Assembly (NCBI RefSeq): GCF_041146395.1 | Contig: NC_091002.1 | Location: forward strand, 7,124,501-7,188,500 | Length of the DNA stretch: 64,000 bases | Direction of reading: 5' to 3' | From: Eulemur rufifrons | Lineage: Eukaryota > Chordata > Mammalia > Primates > Lemuridae | Shown here: in pieces, positions 33,514 to 46,100 of the stretch | How the letters are laid out: each line of letters starts with the position of its first letter | Numbering within the stretch: position 1 is the stretch's first letter | Notes under the pieces: model-generated | What the model was told of the DNA's origin: nothing | What the model saw: the letters and a program-made list of their open reading frames with translations, nothing else | The model's database searches: none | Position numbers and translations under genes: made by a program

Positions 33514-33532
33514 GGGGGGGGGGGGGGGGGGG
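33514..33532 (+). repeat. 19-base guanine homopolymer
   Basis: An uninterrupted run of 19 G between cac and atcgcac. Rare in primate DNA and prone to sequencing and length error. Lies 66 bases from the 7SL-derived element. Confidence 0.9.
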
Positions 33533-33597
33533 ATCGCACTGACGTTACAGCATCCTTTATTGCTTTTAAAATTTTTTTTAATTTTCATTTTTTCGAA

Positions 33598-33879
33598 GAT
33601 AGGTCTCCCCACATTGCCCAGGCTGGAGTATAGTGGCTGTCCACAGTGCCACCCCACTACCAATGAGCACAGGAGTCTGACCTGCTCCCATGTGGAGCCT
33701 GGGCCTGCTCACCCCTCCTCGGGCAACCTGGTGGCCCCAACTCCCGAGCTGTCACCACAATGATATTGAACTTAGTCTGAACACCCTGTCTGCCTAAGGT
33801 GCTACAAACCATGGGCTCAAGTGATCCTCCTGCCTCAGCCACCCAAGTAGCTGGGACTACAGGTGCCACCATGCCCAGC
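33598..33879 (-). pseudogene. 7SL RNA-derived sequence, nearly full length, as the right part of a SINE chimera
   Basis: On the minus strand it starts ctgggcatggtggcacctgt and continues through the S domain of SRP RNA (ccaccaggttgcc, aggaggggtgagcaggccca, gggagcaggtcagactcctg). It ends gccactatactccagcctgg and then gagacc. Alu elements lack this central domain, so this is 7SL and not Alu. At 282 nt against about 300, it is almost complete but diverged, with no sign of an active upstream promoter. Directly upstream on the same strand is an Alu left arm and A-rich linker. Confidence 0.85.
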
Positions 33880-33982
33880 TTAATGTTTTTATTTTTTGTA
33901 CAGACAGGGTCTTGCTATGTTGCCCAAGCTGGTCTGAAACTCCTTGCCTCAAGTGATCCTCCTGCCTCAGCCTCCCAAAGTG
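33880..33982 (-). mobile_element. Alu left arm joined to the 7SL copy
   Basis: Minus strand reads cactttgggaggctgaggca through gcaagaccctgtctg, then the A-rich linker acaaaaaataaaaacattaa. The first 30 or so bases of a normal Alu are missing. The linker runs straight into the 7SL 5' end, at the point where a normal Alu right arm would start. Confidence 0.85.
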
Positions 33983-34000
33983 ACACAGGCTCCTGACCTA

Positions 34001-34006
34001 TTTATT
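34001..34006 (-). terminator. NOP14: NOP14 poly(A) signal AATAAA
   Basis: In the minus-strand context tataaataaatagg, 60 bases past the stop. The 3' UTR is therefore very short. The expected cleavage point (about 33,975-33,990) coincides with the edge of the 7SL/Alu element. Confidence 0.75.
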
Positions 34007-34064
34007 TATATTTTAATATTACTTTTAATGTACAATAGTTTCTTGCCTAATTTACAAAACAATT

Positions 34065-34164
34065 TCATTTTTTGAACTTCTTCCTCTTCAGAGCCTTCCA
34101 TTCACCCTCCTGATTGGCCAGGCTGTTAAAAAGCTGCCTTACTTTTCGCTTCCTTTCTGCATCC
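34065..34164 (-). CDS. NOP14: NOP14 last exon, residues 825-857
   Basis: Acceptor tcttttag, stop TGA at 34067-34065. Encodes [20 protein letters not shown] then [12 protein letters not shown], the lysine/arginine-rich C-terminus. Confidence 0.96.
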
Positions 34165-37100
34165 CTAAAAGAAACAAAAACAAATGCCATTTTAGGTTAG
34201 TTTTTGGAAGGTGTCTTGCCCCTTTTCACACAAGAACCACAATAGCCTGAAGCTACCAGGTTCAGGACAAACGGAGGGGAAATGAGTCCGCCCGCCTCAG
34301 ACTCAGCCACTGCCCAGGCTGTGCACGAGGCGCGAATGCTGCGGTCCCACCACGGCTGTGCCCGCACGCCCCCTTACCGCTCCATGATCTCCGAGAGCTG
34401 CATCCTAGCCAGGAACTGATTGTCCTTGCGGATTTCCCGGACGGCACCCTTAAATTCCCGCTTGTGTTTGTGGATCAGCTTCTTCCTTTCTTGCTCTTCC
34501 TTACTGCTGCCTTGTTTCTTTCCAAACTCGAGGCTAAAACCAGAAAGCCAAGTAAGGAGGCAGGAGTCAGCGAGACCCTGCCTGGAGGTGTGGCCCGCCC
34601 CCCTGCCCCCCGCCCCTTCACTCAACTGTGGAACAGGCAGACACCCCCCAGCTCCCGCTGAACCCAGGCCTGGCCTCCTGGGGAGACGCTGCCAACACCC
34701 ACACTTTGACCAGACGGGGGGTGAACAACTTCAGCGGGACAGGCTTGCTCTTCTCACAGGTCAGTGGCCGGTGGGGTTGCTTTTGGTTTTCCATTTCTGT
34801 CAATACGCTCCGATACATTTCCTAAAAACATGGAACACGCTGACACTGTGATGATCCGTCCCCCCTCTGCCTCCACGGGCTTCTCCTCTGGGGCCCTCCA
34901 TGTCAGGACAAGAGGACACAGAGCCTGTGGCCCCCGCAGTGGGATGGCATCTTGTCACACCTCCTGCAGCCATGGCTCCACTGCTCCCCGCCCCAGCCGT
35001 TAAGTGAGGGGCTGGAGGGTCTATGCAGGTAGTCACAACAGTCTGTGCTGCTTGCATCCAGAAAACATAAACAGAACACTCTTTAGCAGAGGAACTTGGC
35101 AAGACAGGGCGCACACGAGCCACTTTTTGTGGAAGCACACAGGAGAACCACCTTCCCCTGTGAGGGTGACATGTATACACCAAGGTGTGCAGAGCAGCAT
35201 GATGGGACCAAGCAGAATGGGGTCTTGACCAGTCTTGGTGATTTGACCTTATTTTCACTCTCCCAGAACCAGGTGTATAAAGCGCCCACTTAAGGCCTTA
35301 GCTTCCAGAACAGTTGGCTGGTGGCTTCTGAGGAATCGTCCAGAAACTAGTTCACTAATGTTGGTCCTACCCTTTCCCTGTGCACAGGTGTGTCCCGGAA
35401 CTCAGGCTACCTGGCCGCCTGTACCCGCAGGCACAGCCACCCCTCAGCCTGCTGGGATGTAACCTCCAAGTGCCCAAATGCCTAATCTCCACGGGGACTC
35501 AGTGCAAGGGCACGGCCAACTCTGTCTACCCCAAGACCATAAACCCGTTGTGTCCCTTTGGCCAGCCCAAATTTTGTAGGACCAGAGAGCCACTCTGTCC
35601 TTCAAATGAAAGACAAGCCACAGCCACGTCTATGAGGAGGTGCACTGGCACCTCCTGCTCTAAGGCACCTGGGGGCTGGCGTGCGCTGACATGAAGGGGC
35701 AGGTGGGAAGCAGGCAGACTTCGAATGGACGTGCCTGGAATACAGAACTCATTTTTGTGTACACACAGGAGTGCCTAAGTCCAGCTGAGGAGGCCTCTCA
35801 GGGCTTCCCGTCACCTTGTGTGGGACCATGGAACCATCCTCAGGAAACTCAGCAGGTGACTGCAGAGCTCAGGTGCTCCGCATGGCCTGGAGCCAACTGT
35901 CCAGACCCTGGGGGGGGGGCAAAGGGACCCTCAACAGCTGGGCGTTGATGGACTTTCCGTGCAGCCTCCTGGAGGTGGCACCCGACGTGTGATGGTTCCC
36001 AGGTAACGCCAGGATCCATCCAGACTCTGCTGCTCACTATTATGATTTTATTTCCCCTTCGTGCCTGTGATTTTGCAGCGATGATGTCCCTGACTTTTGG
36101 AGCTGCAACCTCAATGACAGAAAGGCCAACTAGCCTGGTCCCAACTCAGGGACATGTCTAAGCTGGGCAGAGCACCCTGGTGGCCAGGAAGCCTCACCTG
36201 GAGCTCATGGGGGTGGCTGCAGTCCACCAGGTGCTCCGTCAGGAGGGCTCGGAGAGGACTGGTGATGGCGTGGAAGGACGGCAGGGTGCTGTACAGGAGC
36301 ACACAGCGCTTCAGCAGGGACAGACCCACGGCCACGCAGGAAAGTCTGGGAGGGCAGGAGGCAAGAAGGAGCCTAGCTCAGCTGACTTCAGTCACCAACA
36401 AAACCAATGACCTTGGCAAAAATGACCCCCTACCCGCCAAGCTGAAAAGCACGGGCCATCTCAGGTCAGGGTTCAGCATCCACGCCTACAGGGCGCAGCG
36501 CTGGGCGCTGGACAGACATGTCACCACACCTCCCTGAACAGGAGGGAAGGCTGTGGGAAACAGTAACAACTTCAAGTGGGCGGCTCCATTTTAGTTTCCA
36601 AATTAGTATTTGGGAAATCAAACAGATATATTTTGAAAGTAGTGTAGGAAAGGTTTGCTTCCACAGGGAAAAGTGGCCATCGTACCGGCAAGCCTCAGAA
36701 AGTCTCTTAACCCAACATAAATCCAAACCACCAGGGTGGCAAATTAGCTAAAAATAAGAACATTTCTGGCAAAACAAAAAGCGTCAGTGGTATCTTCTGC
36801 CTTTTGGGCTGTCGGGCCACCAAGTGCCCCAGGAGCCTGCTCCCCGCCCGTACCTGATGTGATTGGCCTCGGTGGCTGTCTGGGTTCTCAGTCCACTCGC
36901 CCAGCGCAGGGAGAGGCTGCTCCTCTGCCACGTGGCCACGTCCTCTCTATCAGAGACCAGGAGCAATTCGGAGTTCTTCCCGCGTGCTCTGAAAGGGTGC
37001 ACCAGAGCGTAACCTGAATTCCAAATGCGACAGGACAGAGAGGGCCTGAACGTTACTGGGCTCACAGGGCAGGCTCTGCGGTGCCAAGCCTGTAGCCAGC

Positions 37101-40100
37101 TCATGTGTTAACAGACATGTACTGATTTTTTACCACGTTCCCTGGGTCGTGCCAGACACTGAGAGTCTCACCATTGATAGAGACGCCGCATACTGAGGTG
37201 GTGAAAGCTCTGGCGGAGGCAGGTCTGACCCTGCCTGGGAGGCCCGCTTGCTACACGACTTCCTGTGGGCCAACTGCATATCACATATGGGCCCCCCGGT
37301 GCTTAGGCCACGACCAAGAACCGACCAAAGTTCCTGCCCTTGTGGGCAACAAGGCAGGAAACTGCACCCATGGAAATAAACGAACCAGACAGAACATGAG
37401 AAAGCAAACGGACGGACAGAAGGCAGGCACAGGACAAGGGTAAGGTGGGAGTGCTCGGTGAGCAGGAGGCTGGAGTCCACTGTGAAGGTCAGAGACAGCC
37501 TCTCCGAGGCGTGGACATCAGCAGAGACGCGGAGGATGTGCAGGAGTTAACCCAGCTTCTCCTGCGAGGGCACTCAAGGCAGAGGGAATGGCCTGCGGGG
37601 GAGACTGCAGAGCAAAGCGGGAGGGGAAGGCGGTGGGTCGGCCTGTCCCACCCTTCCCACCAGGCCCAGATGACCACGCCTTCCCACCGCGGCACGCGCA
37701 TGCTGAATGTCAGTGACCTGGGCCTGGGTCTCCCCAGGCGGGGGGCAGGCTGGAGGCCTGGGCTCCTCTCGTGCCCAACGCTGAGCCCAACAGAGGAGCA
37801 AGTGGTGTCCTGGGAATCAGTGCAAGTCAGAGCTAGGGACAGCCACGTAGGAGAAGTCATGCCAGAAAGGGGAAGCCAAAGGACAGGCAGCAGACTTGGA
37901 GCACTAGAGGGACCACCTAGACACCTCCCCAAAGGACACGACTGAAGGTGGGAAGCAACACCCCAGCATCGCTCCTAAGTGAGCACCCTGGATCACAGTG
38001 CTCAGCACCGCACGTGCACGGGAACTAGGGGCTCGGGGTCCTCAGCCTTACCCCAGCACTCCCAGGAGGACGCAGCGAGTGCTAGGGACGCTCCAGAAGG
38101 GGCGGTGGGCACGATGGGAAGCCCTTGGAAGGAAGGAGCACCAAAGTGAGGACGCCAAGTAGAAGATCAACAAACGGGGAAACTCATTAGAACGTTGCTT
38201 TCGACTGTCTCCTTCCTAAATTCTGAGCATTACAGAAACTGTACAGAGCAGAGCTGTCTATGTGAGCCACATAAGTGATTTAAAATTTTCTTACTGTCAC
38301 ATAAGAAAAAGTAAAAAGGTAAGATTAATTTTAATAAAACATTTCATTTAACCCAAAATATCACATTACTTCAACACATAATATAAAAAATTACTAAGAT
38401 ATTATATATACACGTGGCACTGAGTCTTGGGTAGTTCACATTCGGGGCACGTCTCGGTCCAGACCTGCCACTTGTGGCTACCAGACATCAGGTGGACAGA
38501 GAAGCCACACTGCTGGTGCGCCAACATGTGGTGTGCACACGTGTTCACACAGGGAGAAAGAGGATGCTCCTCGGGGAGGTAGGACCAAGGGGTTTCTGGT
38601 CTTTTCTCTACTTTTCCATATTCTAAACTTCCTATGATGAACATGAATCACTTAAAAAAACTTCTGAAGTACAAAATATTTGAAAAGGGCTCCTCAGGTC
38701 AACTCACCTTGGCTTTGTTTGTTTGGCGTTGCCATATAAAGAATCCCAAGAATATAATTCACGAGCTCAGGTATAAACCTCTGAGACAAAGACACGTACT
38801 CCAGGAACAAGCAGCACACAAACAGGCCCTTCACCACGTCTTGGAGGGACAGGACAGGGCACTGCAAAGGAACACAGTGGACAGTCACCGCTCAGGAATA
38901 ACTTTCTAGAATATTCTCAGATGAAGTGCACACACAGGGAGGTCATCTGTGTAGAGGGAACCCCTGCACCTAACAGAGGTGCTGAGGGCATCAGGTGAAG
39001 ACAAGACAAAGAGCTTTACTTCTGTACTGATTATAAAGTTCCTCACTGCTGTACTGATTATAAAGTTCTCTATTGCTGTATTGATTGTAAAGTTCCCTAT
39101 TGCTGTATTGATTACAAAGTTCCTTACTGCTGTATTGATTATAAAGTTCTACCATACGATCAGTGCAGTAAGCACGCACCAATCAGATGCCTATGAATAA
39201 AAAAAAAAAAAAAACTTGAACTTTCTTAAGCCCTTACTCACTTGATACCTTCACCACTAGCTTGAAAGGCTGTTTTCTGGGCCCCACCCTCTGTAACTCT
39301 TGAGTTGCTAAACAGTCCTCCCAAACCCCGCCTGGGGCTGCTGGAGCTGGGTGCTCTGGAGGGAGGCTGGGGCCAGTTCTGATCCAGAACCCCTCCCTCC
39401 AGAACAGGCCCCTGCAGACAAACTTTCCGATGCCTGACCTCAGGGGTCAATCTCCAAGACCCTCAAACTGCCATGCTCTCATTCAGCACGGCCCCGAGGA
39501 GATGTGGGTCTGACGGGCTGCTGGCGAAGCGGGGCTGGCCCACTGCACGTGGAGGAGGACACACCTTAGTGAGCAGCTGGCTCATGCACACCAGGGCGGG
39601 AGTCACGACTGGGTGCCAGAAGTCAGAGGTCGGAAACAGCAGTCCCACAATCTTCAAATAAATGAGCTGGAAAGAAAGTGATATTGTGCAGATTAAACAA
39701 AGTAAAATGAAGTTTAAAATAATGCTTTTCAAAATGGCTCAGTAGCAAAACTAGTACTAAAGCTCCTGGTGATACGAAGCAGAGCAGCTATAGACACCGG
39801 GTCTTCATGGTGACCTCAGCGTCCACCTCCCTGCAGGGCAAGGCTCCCTCACCACCCCGACACGCACCAGCTCACACTCTGCCTTACACCCCACACACAG
39901 CGAGACTCTTCTGGAAGGTGCGACGTTTTCTTTCATAACTAGAAACAGGATGGGGTGCCCTCTCGCATGAGATTTGCAGGGGCCCAGCCTCAAGTCTTGG
40001 CGCTGCGCGCTCACAAGGCCGGGGAGGGCACCTGCCAGCGGGGTGCTCGGTGCCTTCCTGCCTCAGCTCGGAAGGAGGCAGCTGGGAGGTCTCAGCATCC

Positions 40101-43100
40101 AATGCCATCAGTTCTGCTCTAGTCGTAAGTTCCCAGGGAAGAAAAATCCCTGCCTTTCTAATTCCACTTCACAAAGCACACCAGGAAGAATGGCAAACGT
40201 TTCAGTTTGCTTTGGCCCTGGCACAGACCTAGGCTCTGCACCACATCCTGACACCGTGAAGATGACGCGGTGCCAGCCTCGGAGCGGCCACAACAGCTAT
40301 TCCACAAGAATCCATCTTTGTCTTGGCAGGGGGCAGCCTCTCTATCTTGGGCTAGAAATTTTATCTTCCCATATAACAAAGCACAATTTTTTCTCCACTA
40401 GAAGCTGAAATCAAGGTGAGGATGGATATAGAGGATAGCAACTTTCCAAACTACAGAAAAATATCGGTAACTGTGTGCAGCACAGCAGAGTAGCTGAAAG
40501 CCTGCTCGGTGGTGAAATCCTGGCACAGCAACCCACCAGTCAGGTGACCCTGGGCACACTGCCTGAGCCCTCAATTTCCTCCTCTGTGCGATGGGTATGC
40601 CGAGCTCAAGCCTGCCGAGTCGTGGTAAGGATGGGAAAAGACGTCACGTGTGCCCAGCCTGCAGCTGTAGTGAGCAAAACATGCTACTTATCACTGTTCC
40701 TTTTTCACCTAGACCTTTAAAAAAATCTTTACCCAGAAATATCTGACAGACTGCCTTAGCAAACCAGGGTTGAATTTTTCACAAAGGACAAATAATAAGA
40801 GACAAACTGTTTTCAAAAGCTTCTAGTTCTGTCTGTCAGCTGTCACGCTAGGGTTGGCTGAGCAGCAGCCTGTCAGATTAAACCCTTGTCCCCGCAAGAA
40901 CTGGTTTCCAAAGCCAGAGCCAGGGAGTGTTCAGGTACCGCGCTGGAGAGGAACCCTTATTACCAGGGATGGAGGGAAGCCTCGGGAATGGCCTCACACT
41001 CACAGAAGGAAAGACTTTTTTTGCTTGTATTGGCGAACAGGAGTCCTCCCCACCCCACAAGTAACGATGTTTCATTGGTTTGTTTTTATTACAAAAACAT
41101 ACAATGGCAAAAACCACTATAAGCAAAGTCAACAGACTTCGGGAAAAGTTCTCAACTTATTAAACAAACGGTTAGTTTCTATTACACAGAACTCCCACAA
41201 AAATCACTAAGAAAGACCAACAACCTAATGGAAGAACCTGCAAAAAAACCACAAAAAGCCTGCACACAGAAATTAACTTGTCTTAAACACGTAAAAACGG
41301 TCTTAGCTTGATTCATAGTAAGAGAAATGTAAAATAAAACTATGTCAAGGTACATCACTTATGTTTCATATTGGTGAAGAAAAGACAGACTGAACTGGCA
41401 AGGCTGCGGGGACACGGCCCAACAGCGCTAAGAGGAGGACAGGACGGACCTTGTCCCTCCATGGCACGCGCTGAGTGTGCACAGCTACGCTGGACCCCAC
41501 AGAGGTGAGATGAACAATAAATCATCAAGAGGACGGTGACAAGTGACTTGGAAAAAGGAGGGGAGAGATGAGGGTGCTGGGGCTGACAGGGCTGCAACTC
41601 TAAACGGGGTCAGAAAAGGTCAGTTGAGAGGACGCTTAGCACAGAGACCCGTGGGAGGGGAGGGGTGCAGCTGGGCGCCGGGGGTGCGGAGCTGAGCTGA
41701 CGGGGCCAGGGCAGGAGGTCTCACTGCTTGGCTGAGTACGTCTCCTCCTCACAGGACACGTGGACCAGAGCTCTAGGTTTCCATTCTGGTCTCTCAACAG
41801 GCCTCGGTTCTGATCATCCAACCTCCAAAGCCAGCACTTCTCACAAGCTGCCAGGGTCCAATTTCACATCACTTTTCGATGCAGGTACAAAGAGACTGGG
41901 AACATCTCCAAACCAGGGACTGCCACATCACCCTGAAGGGGGCTCAGAACAAGGCTCAGCTGCCTTGCCGGGCTGTGACTGCAACAGGCAGCCTCCTCTG
42001 TGGCCTACCTCAGGGTGCTGAGAGGAGTCAACAGGACGGGACATGGAAACTCTCGGACCAGGGCCAGTCCAGGCAAAACCTCAACATTAGCAGTTACCAT
42101 TATTAGTTTAGAATCCAGAAAGCAGAGGTCCAGGAAGGCCATGTCCCCAAGGAGGCAGGAGACAGTACCATCCCCATGACACAAAGCTGAGCCAACTACA
42201 TCTTCCCAAGATCACATCTGAACACACACACACGGCTGTTTTGTTTTAGATGATGACAGTAGCAAGCTACGCTTTGAGGAGACCCCCTGCGGGTAAGGCA
42301 GAGCCCACAGGCTGTACCAGAGGGGCTGCGGGGTTAGCACAGCGAGGCTTTCCCATGGCCTGGCTGCAGGGTCTCACCACAGGCACTGATACATCCTCCA
42401 GGGCACCTGGAACCTGCCACTGTGACATCCACGCGAACATAAGAGATGCTAGGCACCACCCAGTAGGCCCCATGTTCTTTCTGGTCCTGGCAGGGACTCT
42501 TACGATCACCACAGAGCTACTGGGAGGGCCTTCTAAAGGGCCCCCAGACCCCAGGCCAATGTGAGGCTCTAAGGAAAATGGGGCTCAGGGAGGCAGGGCC
42601 GAGAGGGAGCGCTTGCCATGGCAGTGACAACCCCACAGTGTGACCTACGGGAAGAATCCTGGTGGTGACAACTGTCGTTTACTGACAGCAGTGTTGAGGC
42701 AGTGACATGACCATGTGACATGTGTTCACTCGCGCATCCTCATGTCAGCCTTACCTCGTAGGTTACAGATTAGAATCATCACCCTCATACAGCCGAGGAA
42801 CGTGGCTCAGAGAGGCTGAAGAACCCACCCAGGATTAGAGCTCGAGGACGTGGGTTTAAGCCCGACGCCTGACGACATGCACGACCAATAGTCCTCAGTG
42901 GAAAGTGGGCTCCAGGGAGGCAGAGATTCGGTCTCCTCGGCCCAAGGCTCTCACCTCAGTGTCAGTGACCCAGCAATCGCTGGTTAGACAGGCCAATGTG
43001 CAGTGAGGACGCTGGGCTGAAGCTCACAAAGAACTAATCACAGGAGCCAGCAACGGTCGATGGACACCAGCTCACATCGTATTTGAGCAGTCTGTTAAAA

Positions 43101-46100
43101 CCACTAACAAATTCTGTATTTTTAAACCTCTACTAATTATTGCTAATCCATTTCAGCACAAACACTAGAAAATGGAATAAACAGCATTTCTAAGCAAGTA
43201 TTTCTTAAGTTACTTAAGTTGAAAACATAGCACGAAGCTGTTATAAAATTGTTAAAGGGGCTGGCAGCCCGGGGTAGGCAGGTAGGCCTGGGTCTAACAG
43301 GTCTCGCTCCTGCCACCATCACCATGGCTACCAGGGGTTTTTTCCCCAACTCCTGTTTAGTTTAACTCCTAAATTTCAGGATGAAACTAAGCAATGAAAT
43401 GACTTAAAAATGAGAAGAGGAACATGAAAATGTACAAAATAAAGTAGAATTTTCTTGGGTTGGGAAATAATACAGTGAATTAAAAAAAAAACTTAAAAAT
43501 TTCAGAGCAGTCCAAATGTCTCTCAACCTTTGAACAAACAGAAAAACCAAGACCAAGCAAAACCAGCCCACAGGCTTGGGGCCTGAGGGACAATGCTGTG
43601 CTTCTGCTGCCTTCCAACGACTCTGCCTTCAAGACCAAACACAAACACCATTTGCGTGGAATCAAACCAGAACCTTGTTACTACACACTTCATTGAGTTG
43701 ATAAGGGCAGGACCATGTCGCTGTAGTTCTCGCTCCAGATCACCATGGACACTGGGCATCACCAACTTCTCCTAGCCACGTGCACGGCCCCCACCATCAG
43801 CCCTCCAAGCAACGCTGAGCAGAAGCTGACCCATGGTCGCTGTGGGAACGGCTGGACTGAACCTGCCTCTGCTTACCACATCCAACCCCGGCAATGCCGC
43901 CCGGCCTTTGGTCTCAATCATTTCTTCCATCTCGTGCATGGCATCTCGGAGGACAAATTTCACAGAGTCACTTGCAGATTCAGGAAACATCTGGCAAAGA
44001 CTATACAACTGCCTGTTAAGCAGAAACGTTAAGTGAGTAGAGAATGATTCCAGATAACAAAAACAAGGAAAAAAACCTCCCAAACCATTTTCCTGTGACG
44101 TCACCTGCTCAGTAAGTTCGAACTGGAAGCCCCTGGATGAATCCACTTTTCCTCTTACTGACATCTGGCTGGCCTTCCTGGGGGCTCAGATAATTTTCCT
44201 AAAGTGTCTGTAATAGTTTACAGTCGTTTTTGCCATTTCCTAAAAATCTGGCCCTTTTAGTAGTATTGGAGGTGATGGTAGAAATAGCTCTATTCGTAGT
44301 AACACTACCGTTGGGAGAACACTGTGCGCGCCAGCTGTGACTGACAGTTAAAGCGGCTCTCCGCATTACCTCATTTATTCCCCTGACAAGTACTTTTGTG
44401 GCAGCATCTCCATGTATGCAGAAGAGGCTGGTCGCGCAGTGCAGGCCACGAGGCCAGCCCCAGGGGGCACCTCTAGGTGACCACCCTAATGCTGGACACC
44501 AGCACTTGCCCCCCGACTGAGACCTCCGTCCCTCCAGTGCTCTTCCAGCCACCAGCACCCAGGCCAGGAGTCACCATGCAAGTCACATACTTCTGTACAG
44601 CGAGGGCCAGAGCCCACCCTCGCCACCCCTATACAGGACATGACGGACATGCTTCCCTAGCAGGAGCTCCCAGACGCGTGCACAGCCAGCCCCACTGGGT
44701 TCCACTGGGGTGTGGACTTGAGAGGGCACGTCCCCAGAGTGACAAGGGGGCGCGTCTACCACACATTCCCAATACCTCATACCTCTCTACCTCTCCAGGG
44801 CTTCAAACTTCATTGGTGAATGAAACAAAAAATTAGCCATACTGTAGTATAAATAAGTGTGAAGAGGTTCGATTGTTTTGAAGTCAACTTGTCTGTGGTT
44901 GAAAGTGACCAGAGCAGCAAATGCTAGAGCAAGAAGTCATCAAATTCCCACACTGGGTTCACGCTGTGAGGCCTGTTTACAAGGCCTGCAGGTCATCTGT
45001 CCACCTGGCATGTTGATGTCACCATTTTGTCTACCTTATTAATAACCGTAGAATGTATTTTTATGATTCTAAACAGGACAAAAATTGTTTGGCTCAGCCC
45101 CACACCCCAGATAACACACCATTTTTACTTACACAACCAACTTATCAATTACTCTGAGGTCTGGAGGATCATCTGTAGCCAAATCTCCAACGTACTCCAA
45201 GAGGAAGCCGAACAGTTTCTGCAGGAACATGAAGTGGGAAATAGAGCTTGGTGCTCGGCACCAAGAACAAAACCACAAGCATCTAACTCTCAGGTCACTG
45301 GCATTCTGGCGACAACCAGGTGGGGTGGGGGACCTCAGGGCCACAGGCATGAGCAGAACTCTAAAACGTAAGCAAAGCCACTGCTAGAACCTGCTCAACA
45401 CTAGACGGTGTAGAGAAAAGAAAAGAAAGCCGAGGACGAGGTATGCCCTCTACAGAATGACAGACAACACATGACTATGAAATCATAATCAGGAACACAG
45501 CCAGGACTGCACCCTGTTTACAGTAAACACGCAACATTTACTGAAAGAGAAAAAAGCACGTTCATAGCTACCAATTTACCTAAAAGTCTGGCTTTGCTGC
45601 CTGCTGGATATGCAAGCCTTGGTTTCCTCACCTGTGAAAAGAAGGCCCGGGCCCGCTGCAAGGCCGAGAGGAGGGGTGGGATGCCAAGCATGGCTCTGCC
45701 TGCTCCCACTGAGTGCTCCCCAGCTGTCATCACACAGACAACCAACTGACAGGCTGGCCCCTAGGCACACTTTGTCACCGTACAACTTCAAGCAAGTCCG
45801 ACACTCACAGAGACTAGGGGGTTATGCTAACACTCCTAATACTCAGCACATATATTCAATATTTATTCCAGCATACTTCTAATTTTGCTTTGTTTCCTAC
45901 TGCGAGACTTGGATGGTTGCATTTCTGAATTCTTTCCACCACCAAAAGCTGTTCTTCCATCGATCTTCCTGACAATAAAGATCTCAGTTCCTCATAGGAT
46001 TCGGGAGCTATCAAAAACACAAAACACACTCCACATGTAACATCTAAAATGCGAATCATTTACATTTCTGCTCACACAGGTAAAAACTAAGCACAACGTA

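Larger units (their letters stand above)
39667..43876 (-). other. NOP14: large NOP14 intron
   Basis: 4.2 kb holding two MIR remnants and an L1 fragment (listed separately). The part 39,670-40,470 and the part 42,900-43,870 show nothing recognised. Confidence 0.5.
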
